A DNA stretch of 64,000 bases, taken from the NCBI RefSeq assembly GCF_026340465.1, contig NZ_JAPEPC010000001.1, forward strand, positions 3,560,001 through 3,624,000, given 5' to 3'. The notes beneath the pieces were generated by a model, which was not told the origin of the DNA, made no database searches, and saw nothing but the letters and a program-made list of their open reading frames with translations. The position numbers and the translations under genes were made by a program. This document shows positions 16,571 through 24,332 of the stretch, piece by piece. The DNA comes from Streptomyces sp. NBC_01306 (GTDB taxonomy: Bacteria > Actinomycetota > Actinomycetes > Streptomycetales > Streptomycetaceae). Positions within the stretch are counted from its first letter, which is position 1, and every line of letters starts with the position of its first letter.

Positions 16571-16699
16571 GTGCCACTACGGCCGGTGCCACTGCGGCTG
16601 TCACTGCGGCCGCTGTCCCAATGGCCGCTGTCCCAACGGGTGCTGTCCCAAAGGATGCTGGCCCAACGGGTGCTGTCCCAACGGGTGCTGTCACTCCGG
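16571..16699. repeat. 15-bp tandem repeat array between thiC and a convergent gene
   Basis: Five 15-bp units based on GCTGTCCCAACGGGT run from 16612 to 16686 (two identical, three with substitutions), with a partial sixth unit overlapping the end of the next gene. A related, more diverged set (GTGCCACTACGGCCG, GTGCCACTGCGGCT) precedes it from 16571. It lies in the non-coding gap after the thiC terminator. Confidence 0.85.
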
Positions 16700-17515
16700 C
16701 TGATGGTCGGGGCCGCCGAAGTCCGGGCTCGTGAAGTCCGGGCTGGTGAAACTGGGGCGGTCATGGGCTGCCGTCTCGCCCGCGTCCGGACTGGCGAAGT
16801 CGGGGCGGCTGTACCCGAGGTTGGGTATGCGCCCCGCCGGCCGGTACGGGGCGGGTGCCGCCGGGTCCACGCTCGGGTCGGCCAGCGCGGCGCTCAGGAA
16901 CGGGACGATGCCCCGTTCCAGCAGGGCGTGGCGCCAGGCGTCCCGGGCGCGGGCGACCTCTTCGGAGAGCTCGTCGTCCCCCTCCTCCGGCTCGGGGTGC
17001 ACCTCGGTCGAGCCGTTGCGCAGCGCCGTCAGGAGGAGCCCGATCGCTGCGACCAGGATGGCCGCGGCGGTGAGGGCCGCGAAGAACCAGCCCGCGGTGA
17101 CCATGGTGTTGCCGAAGGCGGGCGCGGGATTGAGCGCCTTGAGCAGGTAGCCCACCAGCAGGAAAATCACGGCGGCGGTGCCCGCGAGCACCGGGGCCAG
17201 TACGGCCAGTACGGCGGCGAGCCCCGCGCCCGCGTTGGGGCCGCCTCTGACGGGCGCGAGGACGGAGGCGCGCACCGAATCCGCGGCGGGCGCGCGCAGT
17301 TCGGCGCGCACCTTCACGAAGTGGTCGTACTCGGCTGCCGCGGCCGAGGTGACCAGGCTGTCGGCATCGAGCACCATGGTGCGCAGCTGCTCGCTGTTGA
17401 GCCGCTGCCCCAGCTCGGCCAGATCCGGTCGGTCGGGCGCGGTGCGCAGTGCGTCGTCGAGGAGCCGCTCGAACTCCGGACGGTCCTCTGTCAGCAGGTG
17501 CGAAGCGCTGTTCAT
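16691..17515 (-). CDS. Two-TM membrane protein of unknown function
   Basis: A 274-residue protein starting at the second ATG (MNSASHLL), which has GGGGG 7 nt upstream; the ATG two codons earlier is too close to it. The N-terminal 90 residues are helical and soluble (RPEFERLLDDALRTAP; SEQLRTMVLDAD). Two hydrophobic spans follow near 98-125 and 138-165, then an acidic linker (PEPEEGDDELSEEVA) and a proline- and aspartate-rich tail ending in repeated SPDF motifs. I do not recognise a characterised family. It resembles Streptomyces-restricted integral membrane proteins. It ends inside the tandem-repeat array that follows thiC. Confidence 0.7.
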   Translation of the reverse strand: MNSASHLLTEDRPEFERLLDDALRTAPDRPDLAELGQRLNSEQLRTMVLDADSLVTSAAAAEYDHFVKVRAELRAPAADSVRASVLAPVRGGPNAGAGLAAVLAVLAPVLAGTAAVIFLLVGYLLKALNPAPAFGNTMVTAGWFFAALTAAAILVAAIGLLLTALRNGSTEVHPEPEEGDDELSEEVARARDAWRHALLERGIVPFLSAALADPSVDPAAPAPYRPAGRIPNLGYSRPDFASPDAGETAAHDRPSFTSPDFTSPDFGGPDHQPE

Positions 17516-17670
17516 GTGCATCCCCCGATGCTCCGTCGGGCCGTGCCGCCCGCCTTCTGACGGGCAGTCGGGCGTAAACGGAGGAGAGCCTGCTACGGAT
17601 AACCCGATGGTAGAGCTGTTATGGCACGGGGTAACAGAGGGTTTCCGGAAATCGCCTTCAGGTGCGCTGT

Positions 17671-18750
17671 TCAGTTCGGCAGCGGCAGCTGCACCACGAG
17701 CAGCTTTCCGGCCATGGTCACGCCGCCGTCCATGGCGACGGCGAGCCCGTCCGCGTACACGTGCGGGCCCTCGATGACGGTGCGCGGACCGTCATCGCCG
17801 TCCTCGCCCCCGACCTCGCCCAGCAGGTACGGGATGGGGCTGTGGCCGTGGACGATCCGGTGGCCGCCGAAGACTTCGAGGAGCTCCTGCACGGCCTGCG
17901 GTCCCGACTCGTCGCGGAACGCGAAGCGCTTGGTGAACTTGCGGAAGAGGTCCCAGCATTCGTCGGCGTCGTTGCGGGTGAGCGTCTCGCGGACGGTGTC
18001 ATTGACCGCTTCGAGCGAATCGCCGTAGTCGAGATAGGCGGTCGTGTCGGAGTGCACCAGGAGGTGGTCGTCCTCCAGCTCCATGGCGTCGAGCCGCGAC
18101 ATCCACTGGAGGTGGACGTCCTGCAGCCGGTCCATGTCGGCCTTCTGGCCGCCGTTGAGCAGCCACGCGGCCTGGAAGGTCGCGGTACCCGCACCGGAGT
18201 TGACCGGGGTGTCCCCGAAGCGCTTGGCGCCGATGAGCAGCAGTTCGTGGTTGCCCATGAGGGCCTTGCAGTAGCCGCCGGCGGCCGCGGCCTCGGCGGA
18301 CAGCCGCATCACCAGGTCGATGACACCGATGCCGTCGGGCCCGCGGTCGGTGAAGTCGCCGAGGAACCAGAGGCGGGCGTTGCCGGCGGCCCAGTTGCCC
18401 TCGGTGTCGATGAGCCCCTGGGCGCACAGGGCGGCCAGGAGTTCGTCGAGGTACCCGTGGACGTCGCCGACGACATAGAGCGGCCCGAGCCCTCCCTCGC
18501 CCTCGGAAGGGGCGGGGAGGGGCTGGGGTTCGGGCACGATCGGTACGACGACCGTGTCACCGGGGCCGCCGCGGCTGATCACGGGCAGGTCCCGCTGGGT
18601 TGCCGTATACCCGTCCGGCTCCTCACCGGCGGCGTACCGCGGCGTCTTCCCGGCATCGCGGGCGTGCTCGGACGCGGGCAGGGGCGGTACGCGGAAGTCC
18701 CGCACTGTCGCCGTCCGCATCGCGGGTTCCAGACCGGCCCCCTGAGTCAT
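17671..18750 (-). CDS. Calcineurin-like metallophosphoesterase (PPP-type)
   Basis: A 359-residue metallophosphoesterase. The start is the ATG at 18750, preceded by GGAGGGG; the frame further upstream is not coding-like. After a roughly 85-residue Pro-rich N-terminus come the dimetal motifs: GDVHG near residue 96, GDFTDRGPD near 132 and GNHE near 166, with histidines in LLVHSD and VHGHSPIPY completing the site. The order and spacing resemble PPP-family serine/threonine phosphatases and ApaH/shewasin-type enzymes. A protein-phosphatase or dinucleotide-hydrolase role is possible, but not decidable here. A single gene between a 155-bp gap and the LacI-type regulator. Confidence 0.85.
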   Translation of the reverse strand: MTQGAGLEPAMRTATVRDFRVPPLPASEHARDAGKTPRYAAGEEPDGYTATQRDLPVISRGGPGDTVVVPIVPEPQPLPAPSEGEGGLGPLYVVGDVHGYLDELLAALCAQGLIDTEGNWAAGNARLWFLGDFTDRGPDGIGVIDLVMRLSAEAAAAGGYCKALMGNHELLLIGAKRFGDTPVNSGAGTATFQAAWLLNGGQKADMDRLQDVHLQWMSRLDAMELEDDHLLVHSDTTAYLDYGDSLEAVNDTVRETLTRNDADECWDLFRKFTKRFAFRDESGPQAVQELLEVFGGHRIVHGHSPIPYLLGEVGGEDGDDGPRTVIEGPHVYADGLAVAMDGGVTMAGKLLVVQLPLPN

Positions 18751-18921
18751 CGACCCCTCCACCACCGTCGCGCGCCGTGCACCGGTCGGACCTGCCTGGT
18801 CGGGGGGTCCGCGGTGTCGTGCGCCCATCATAGGAATGCGACTAGCACTCTGTGACGCACCAGGGGTGCTGAATCCGGATGGTCTGCCGCCCCGCCGCCC
18901 TTTTCGCACCTATTGAGGCGG

Positions 18922-20043
18922 TCAGTCCGGCGCCGGAGAGCGGGGTGCGCTGACCGTGGTGCGCGGCGGGCGGCGCTGCGAGGAGGTCCGGACGATGAGT
19001 TCGGTCGGTATCACCTGCTCGACCGGGTGGTCCTCATTGATGCCTTCGATGGCATCGATGAGTAACTGGATGACCGCCGTACCGATCCGGCGTGGCTTGA
19101 GCGAGAGGGTCGTGATGGGCGGCTCGGTGCTCGCGTACACGGTGGATTCGCTGCAGCAGACCAGCAGCAGGTCCTCCGGGACGCGCAGTCCGTACCGCCG
19201 TGCTGCCGCGAGCAGATCGGTGCCGTTGGGGTCGAAGAGCCCGTAGACGGCGTCCGGGCGGTCGGGGCGGGCGAGCAGGCGGTCCGCGGCGACGGCTCCC
19301 GCACACGGGTCGTGGGCGGGGTAGGACTCGTACACCGGATCCTGCCCGACCCGCTCGCACCAGCGCAGATACGCGGTGGTGGAGAGCCGGGTGTACGTGT
19401 CGGTCGTGGTGCCGGTGAGCAGCCCGATACGGCGGGCCCCGGCCGCGGCGAGATGGTCGAGCAGATCGAGGACCGCTGCCTCGTGGTCGTTGTCGACCCA
19501 GGCCGTGACGGGCAGGGTGCCCGCCGGGCGGCCGTCGGAGACGACGGGGAGACCCTGGCGTACGAGTTCGGTGACGACCGGATCGTGGTCGGAGGGGTCG
19601 ATGACGACGGTGCCGTCGAGGGCGACGTTCGACCAGACGTCGACCGCGCTGTGGCGCGAGGTCGCGGGGAGGATGACGAGTGCATAGCCGCGTGCGAGCG
19701 CGGCGGAGGTGGCGGCTCTGGCCATCTCGGCGAAGTACGCGAATTCGGTGAAGGTGAAAGGTTCATCCCCGTACGTGGTGACGGTCAGGCCGATGAGGCC
19801 GGACTTTCCGGTACGGAGGGTTCGGGCCGCGGCGGAAGGGCGGTAGCCCAGCCGGTCGGCGACCTCGCGGACATGGCGGCGGGTGGCGTCCGGGAGCCTG
19901 CCCTTGCCGTTGAGCGCGTCGGAGACGGTCGTGATGGAGACACCGGCTGCGGCGGCCACGTCCCGGATGCCCGCTCGTCCTTGCCGGTTGGCCCTGCGGG
20001 GAGTCTCCGCCCGGCTCACCTGGTGCTTCCCTGCTGCTGTCAT
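18922..20043 (-). CDS. LacI family transcriptional regulator
   Basis: A 373-residue LacI/GalR-type regulator. The ATG at 20043 gives MTAAGKHQVSRAE; the upstream extension is not used. The helix-turn-helix and hinge lie at residues 25-75 (IRDVAAAAGVSITTVSDALNGK), with the hinge SAAARTLRTGKSGLIGL. The C-terminal periplasmic-binding-like domain follows (about 85-345), ending in a basic proline-rich tail. The ligand is probably a sugar or nucleoside, but no sugar genes are adjacent, so it may act in trans. Its promoter region (20044-20120) contains short overlapping palindromes GCATATGC and GCATGC that could be an autoregulatory site. Confidence 0.87.
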   Translation of the reverse strand: MTAAGKHQVSRAETPRRANRQGRAGIRDVAAAAGVSITTVSDALNGKGRLPDATRRHVREVADRLGYRPSAAARTLRTGKSGLIGLTVTTYGDEPFTFTEFAYFAEMARAATSAALARGYALVILPATSRHSAVDVWSNVALDGTVVIDPSDHDPVVTELVRQGLPVVSDGRPAGTLPVTAWVDNDHEAAVLDLLDHLAAAGARRIGLLTGTTTDTYTRLSTTAYLRWCERVGQDPVYESYPAHDPCAGAVAADRLLARPDRPDAVYGLFDPNGTDLLAAARRYGLRVPEDLLLVCCSESTVYASTEPPITTLSLKPRRIGTAVIQLLIDAIEGINEDHPVEQVIPTELIVRTSSQRRPPRTTVSAPRSPAPD

Positions 20044-20378
20044 GGCGAGCCGATAGTAGGGCGATGAGGGGCGGTTGGGCTGAGCGCATATGCATGCGTT
20101 GACAGGCACGTTTCTGCATGATCATTTAGCATCAATCACCTTTGAATACAGGGGATTTGGGGGTCGTGTCAAAAGAGTCTCGGGTGTCGGCGGGTGTGTA
20201 CCTGGCCCATGGCTGATGTTGCGATGAGGTCTCAACTCACCTCTTCGGGGGACGCGCGCCACGGCGCAAGCCATGGGCGCGCGCCAGGTCCGGCAGTACG
20301 CCCCCCATCGGCGCCCGGCATTCGCAGGGGGCGGCGCTCCTCATAGGGTGGGTTCATCCGAGTCGAGGAGGACCCGCT
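20044..20378. other. Divergent intergenic region (LacI gene / hisC)
   Basis: 335 bp without a credible gene. It contains palindromes GCATATGC (20086-20093) and GCATGC (20092-20097), a TTGACA hexamer at 20099-20104 and a locally AT-rich stretch to 20155. The hisC Shine-Dalgarno GAGGAG is at the right end (20365-20370). Confidence 0.5.
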
Positions 20379-21458
20379 GTGAGCCAGAAGAGCCCCAAGC
20401 TGCGCGCCGCGCTGGACGGCATTCCCGCGTATGTTCCGGGCAGGCCGGCCGCCGCGGGCGGCCCGGTCGCCTACAAGCTGTCCTCCAACGAGAACCCGTA
20501 TCCGCCGCTGCCGGGTGTGATGGAGACCGCAGTCGCCGCGGCCGGAAGCTTCAACCGGTACCCGGACCTGGCCTGCACCGTCCTGATGCACGAACTGGCC
20601 GAGCGCTTCGGGGTGCCGGTCTCGCATCTGGCGGCCGGCACCGGATCGGTCGGCGTCGCCCAGTCGCTGCTCCAGATCACCTCGGGCCCCGGCGACGAGG
20701 TGATCTACGCCTGGCGGTCGTTCGAGGCGTACCCGATCGTCACGCGGATCAGCGGGGCGACCGCGGTGCAGGTGCCGCTGGACTCCGGCGATGTGCACGA
20801 CCTGGACGCGATGGCGGACGCGATCACCGAGCGGACCCGGATGATCTTTGTCTGCAACCCCAACAACCCGACCGGGACCGTGGTCCGCAGGGCCGCGCTG
20901 GAGCGCTTCCTCGACCGGGTGCCCTCCGACATCCTGGTGGTTCTGGACGAGGCGTACCGGGAGTTCAACCGGGACACCGATGTGCCCGACGGCATCGAGC
21001 TGTACCGGGACCGGCCCAATGTGGCGGTGCTGCGGACCTTCTCCAAGGCGTACGGGCTGGCCGGGCTGCGGGTCGGCTTCGCCATCGCCCACGAGCCGGT
21101 CGCGGCCGCGCTGCGCAAGACCGCGGTGCCGTTCGGGGTGAGCCAGCTGGCGCAGGACGCGGCGGTCGCGTCCCTGCAGGCCGAGGACGAACTGCTGGGC
21201 CGGGTGGGATCCCTGGTCGCCGAGCGGACGCGCGTGTACGAGGGTCTGGTCGGCCAGGGCTGGACGGTGCCGGAGACGCAGGCCAACTTCGTATGGCTCC
21301 GGCTGGGCGACCGCACCGTCGACTTCGCCGCAGCCTGTGAGAAGGCGGGGGTGGTGGTGCGTCCCTTCGCCGGCGAGGGCGTACGGGTCACCATCGGCGA
21401 GACCGAGGGCAACGACCTCTTCCTCCAGGCGGCGGCGGCCTACCGCAAGGAGCTGTAG
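20379..21458 (+). CDS. hisC: Histidinol-phosphate / aromatic aminotransferase (HisC family)
   Basis: A 359-residue class I/II aminotransferase of the HisC branch. KLSSNENPYPPLP near residue 30 is the substrate-arm motif. FVCNPNNPTGT near 160 and VVLDEAYREF near 190 hold the PLP-contacting Asn and Asp. The Schiff-base lysine is in TFSKAYGLAGLRVGF near 220. The GTG start is preceded by GAGGAG. It transfers amino groups between glutamate and imidazole-acetol phosphate (histidine biosynthesis) or aromatic 2-oxo acids. It is not in a his operon, so it may be a second copy acting mainly as an aromatic-amino-acid aminotransferase. Two hairpins follow the stop. Confidence 0.82.
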   Translation: MSQKSPKLRAALDGIPAYVPGRPAAAGGPVAYKLSSNENPYPPLPGVMETAVAAAGSFNRYPDLACTVLMHELAERFGVPVSHLAAGTGSVGVAQSLLQITSGPGDEVIYAWRSFEAYPIVTRISGATAVQVPLDSGDVHDLDAMADAITERTRMIFVCNPNNPTGTVVRRAALERFLDRVPSDILVVLDEAYREFNRDTDVPDGIELYRDRPNVAVLRTFSKAYGLAGLRVGFAIAHEPVAAALRKTAVPFGVSQLAQDAAVASLQAEDELLGRVGSLVAERTRVYEGLVGQGWTVPETQANFVWLRLGDRTVDFAAACEKAGVVVRPFAGEGVRVTIGETEGNDLFLQAAAAYRKEL

Positions 21459-21490
21459 CGGCAGGAGTCGCAGCGGCAGAGAGCTGTAGC

Positions 21491-21513
21491 GGAAGGGGCT
21501 GTAACCCCCTTCC
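21491..21513 (+). terminator. First hairpin after hisC
   Basis: GGAAGGGG (21491-21498) pairs with CCCCTTCC (21506-21513), a perfect 8-bp stem and 7-nt loop, 33 bp after the hisC stop. Confidence 0.6.
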
Positions 21514-21530
21514 GGGCTGGGTTCGAACAG

Positions 21531-21557
21531 GGCGGGGTGTCATTGGGGCACCCCGCC
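21531..21557 (+). terminator. Second hairpin after hisC
   Basis: GGCGGGGTG (21531-21539) pairs with CACCCCGCC (21549-21557) followed by TTCGTC. It is the better terminator of the pair and insulates the cyd promoter. Confidence 0.75.
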
Positions 21558-21597
21558 TTCGTCATGCCCGGAGTGCTTTCGTAGTATTGCTTGTGAA

Positions 21598-21613
21598 TGT
21601 GAACGCTTTCACA
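21598..21613. promoter_or_regulatory. Rex operator (ROP) upstream of cydA
   Basis: TGTGAACGCTTTCACA matches the Rex binding consensus (TGTGAAC-N3-TTCACA type) exactly and is an inverted repeat. Rex is the NADH/NAD+-sensing repressor defined in S. coelicolor with cydABCD as a target. The site lies 85 bp before the cydA start, preceded by a TTGTGAA half-site-like sequence. Confidence 0.95.
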
Positions 21614-21697
21614 AGCGCGTCCTTTTTCTTCCGGGCTGTGTGGGATCAAAGGGACGGAAACCCGCTGTGACCCCGGCCACGTAAGGAGAGTGACGAC

Positions 21698-23281
21698 GTG
21701 GAACTAGCTCTGTCGCCGGATACCCTGGCGCGTTGGCAGTTCGGGCTGACCACCGTCTACCACTACCTGTTCGTCCCCCTCACGATCTCCCTGGCGGCGA
21801 TCACCGCGGGCTTCGAGACCGCCTGGGTGCGGAAGGGCGCGGAGAAGTACTTCCACGCCTCGAAGTTCTGGGGGAAGCTCCTGCTGATCAACCTGGCTAT
21901 CGGGGTCGCCACCGGCCTCGTCCAGGAGTTCCAGTTCGGGATGAACTGGTCGGACTACTCGAAGTTCGTCGGTGACGTCTTCGGGGCGCCGCTCGCGATG
22001 GAGGCGCTGATCGCCTTCTTCTTCGAATCGACCTTCATCGGGCTGTGGATCTTCGGCTGGGACAAGCTGCCCAAGAAGATCCACTGTGCCTGTATCTGGA
22101 TGGTGGCGATCGGGACGACCCTCTCGGCGTACTTCATCCTGGCGGCCAACTCCTGGATGCAGCACCCGGTCGGGTACTCCATCGACCGGGCCACCGGTGT
22201 CGCGCACCTCAACGACATCTGGGGCGTGCTCACCCAGAAGACCGCACTGGTGGTCTTCACCCACACCATGACCTCGGCGTTCCTCACCGGCGGCGCCTTC
22301 GTCGTCGGCATCGCCAGCTACCACCTGTGGAAGATCAGGCGGGCCAGGGCCGCGGGTACCAGCACCGACACCAAGCGCACCCGCGTGATGCGCACCTCGC
22401 TGCGGATGGGCCTGGTGATGACGGTGACCGCCGGCATCCTCACCGCGCTCTCCGGTGACCAGCTGGGCAAGGTGATGTTCGAGCAGCAGCCCATGAAGAT
22501 GGCCGCGGCCGAGGCGCTCTGGGAGACCCAGGCACCGGCGCCGTTCTCCGTCTTCGCGGTGGGCAATGTGGCGGCGGGCCACAACTCCGTCGAGCTGTCG
22601 ATCCCGGGGATACTGTCCTTCCTCGCCCACGACGACTTCCACACCGCGGTACCCGGCATCCACCAGACCGCGAAGGCCGAGGCTGCCAAGTACGGCGGCA
22701 GCCCCGACGACTACGTACCCAACATCTTCGTCACCTTCTGGGGATTCCGGCTCATGATCGGGATCGGGCTCACGGCGTCGGTGGCCGCGGCTGCCGGACT
22801 CTGGCTGACCCGGAAGAAGAAGTGGCTGCTGCCGGAGCACCGGACCGGCGACGACGAGGCGCCCAAGCTGATGCTCACGGCGGGCCGGGAGCTGAACCCC
22901 TTCTTCACGAAGTGGGGCTGGCGCGTGGGGATGGCCTCCCTGGTCTTCCCGCTGATCGCCAACTCCATCGGCTGGGTCTTCACCGAGATGGGCCGGCAGC
23001 CCTGGGCCGTCTTCGGTCTCTTCAAGACCGCCGACTCCGTCTCCCCCGGTGTCTCCCAGACGGAGATGCTGATCTCGCTGATCGTCCTGGTCACGCTCTA
23101 CGCGATTCTCGGCTGGATCAACGTCCGGCTGATGAAGAAGTACGCGGTGATGGGTCCGGACACCGACGAACAGCCGCCCGCCAAGGACCCGCGGCTGCGC
23201 GGCCCCTTCTCAGGGCCCGGTGGGCCGGGAGGCCGAGACGATGACGATGACGCCGACAAACCCCTGACCTTCGCGTACTGA
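21698..23281 (+). CDS. cydA: Cytochrome bd oxidase subunit I CydA
   Basis: A 527-residue subunit I of cytochrome bd, the quinol-oxidising, oxygen-reducing terminal oxidase used at low oxygen. The N-terminal LTTVYHYLFVPLT carries the haem ligand equivalent to E. coli His19 (here about His22). The QEFQFGMNWSDYSKFVGDVFG block is the conserved helix II-III region, and the Q-loop is of the short type. Nine hydrophobic spans end near residue 490. The acidic C-terminal tail (GRDDDDDADK) is unusual but lies outside the membrane domain. The GTG start follows AAGGAGA. It heads the cydA-cydB-cydDC run under a Rex operator. Confidence 0.97.
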   Translation: MELALSPDTLARWQFGLTTVYHYLFVPLTISLAAITAGFETAWVRKGAEKYFHASKFWGKLLLINLAIGVATGLVQEFQFGMNWSDYSKFVGDVFGAPLAMEALIAFFFESTFIGLWIFGWDKLPKKIHCACIWMVAIGTTLSAYFILAANSWMQHPVGYSIDRATGVAHLNDIWGVLTQKTALVVFTHTMTSAFLTGGAFVVGIASYHLWKIRRARAAGTSTDTKRTRVMRTSLRMGLVMTVTAGILTALSGDQLGKVMFEQQPMKMAAAEALWETQAPAPFSVFAVGNVAAGHNSVELSIPGILSFLAHDDFHTAVPGIHQTAKAEAAKYGGSPDDYVPNIFVTFWGFRLMIGIGLTASVAAAAGLWLTRKKKWLLPEHRTGDDEAPKLMLTAGRELNPFFTKWGWRVGMASLVFPLIANSIGWVFTEMGRQPWAVFGLFKTADSVSPGVSQTEMLISLIVLVTLYAILGWINVRLMKKYAVMGPDTDEQPPAKDPRLRGPFSGPGGPGGRDDDDDADKPLTFAY

Positions 23282-23294
23282 GAGGAGAGACGTC

Positions 23295-24296
23295 ATGGGC
23301 CTCAACGACTTCTGGTTTCTGCTGATCGCCGTGCTGTGGACCGGGTACTTCTTCCTCGAAGGCTTCGACTTCGGGGTCGGTATCCTCACCCGGCTGCTGG
23401 CCAGGGACCGGCGCGAGCGCCGGGTGCTGATCAACATCATCGGTCCTGTCTGGGACGGGAACGAGGTGTGGCTGATCACCGCGGCAGGCGCGATGTTCGC
23501 GGCCTTCCCGGTCTGGTACGCCACCTTCTTCAGCGGCTTCTATCTGCTGCTGGTACTGATCCTGGTGCTGCTGATCGTGCGGGTGCTGTCCTTCGAGTAC
23601 CGCCACAAGCGGGCCGAGGAGAGCTGGCAGCGCAACTGGGAGTGGGTGCTCTTCACCACCTCTCTGCTGCTGCCGTTCCTCTGGGGGCTGATCTTCGCCA
23701 ACATGGTCCACGGGGTGCCGGTCAACAGCCACCAGGACTACGCCGGTTCGTTCGGGGACCTGCTGAACGGTTACGGGGTCCTCGGCGGGCTCGCCTTCAC
23801 CGCGCTGTGCACCCTGCACGGGGCTGTCTTCACGGCGCTCAAGACGGTGGGCGACATCCGCGTGCGGGCCAGGGCCTTCGCGGCCAAGGCCGCTGTCGTC
23901 ACGGCGGCTCTCGCCGCGGCCTTCCTGATCTGGCTGCAGGCGGACCGCGGCGACGGGTCCACGCTGACGGCGCTCTGTGTGGCGCTGGCCGCGCTCGTCG
24001 CGGCGTTCGTGATGAACGCCCGGACCCGGGAGGGCTGGGCCTTCGCCTTCACGGGGGTGGCCATCGCGGCCACGGTGGCCGCACTGTTCCTCTCGCTGGC
24101 GCCGGATGTGATGCCGTCCTCGCTCAACGCCGCCTGGAGTCTGACGATCGACAACTCGGCGTCCGGCCATTACACGCTCAAGGTCATGACCTGGGTGGCG
24201 GGCATCATGACGCCGCTGGTCCTGCTCTACCAGGGCTGGACGTACTGGGTGTTCCGCAAGCGGCTGGGCACTCAGCACATCGCCGACGCTCACTAG
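23295..24296 (+). CDS. cydB: Cytochrome bd oxidase subunit II CydB
   Basis: A 333-residue subunit II of cytochrome bd. It has the characteristic N-terminus LNDFWFLLIAVLWTGYFFLE (residues 3-22), then GFDFGVG and LLARDRRERRVLINIIGPVWDGNEVW, with about nine membrane spans. CydB structures the oxidase together with CydA and does not carry haem directly. The ATG at 23295 follows AGAGGAGAGACGTC, 13 bp after the cydA stop, so the genes are co-transcribed. The next gene, the cydDC exporter needed to assemble the oxidase, starts 29 bp downstream. Confidence 0.96.
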   Translation: MGLNDFWFLLIAVLWTGYFFLEGFDFGVGILTRLLARDRRERRVLINIIGPVWDGNEVWLITAAGAMFAAFPVWYATFFSGFYLLLVLILVLLIVRVLSFEYRHKRAEESWQRNWEWVLFTTSLLLPFLWGLIFANMVHGVPVNSHQDYAGSFGDLLNGYGVLGGLAFTALCTLHGAVFTALKTVGDIRVRARAFAAKAAVVTAALAAAFLIWLQADRGDGSTLTALCVALAALVAAFVMNARTREGWAFAFTGVAIAATVAALFLSLAPDVMPSSLNAAWSLTIDNSASGHYTLKVMTWVAGIMTPLVLLYQGWTYWVFRKRLGTQHIADAH

Positions 24297-24318
24297 CCCA
24301 TGCCCACCAGGAGAGGGT

Positions 24319-24332
24319 GTTTCACGTGAAAC
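24319..24332. other. parS site overlapping the cydDC start codon
   Basis: GTTTCACGTGAAAC, a perfect 14-bp palindrome identical to the site at 6654-6667. Positions 24326-24328 inside it are the GTG start codon of cydDC. Confidence 0.9.

Noticed and set aside
21519..21532. GGTTCGAAC, a tRNA T-loop-like sequence after hisC
   Set aside because: No acceptor, D or anticodon arms can be folded around it; it is simply the segment between two terminator hairpins.
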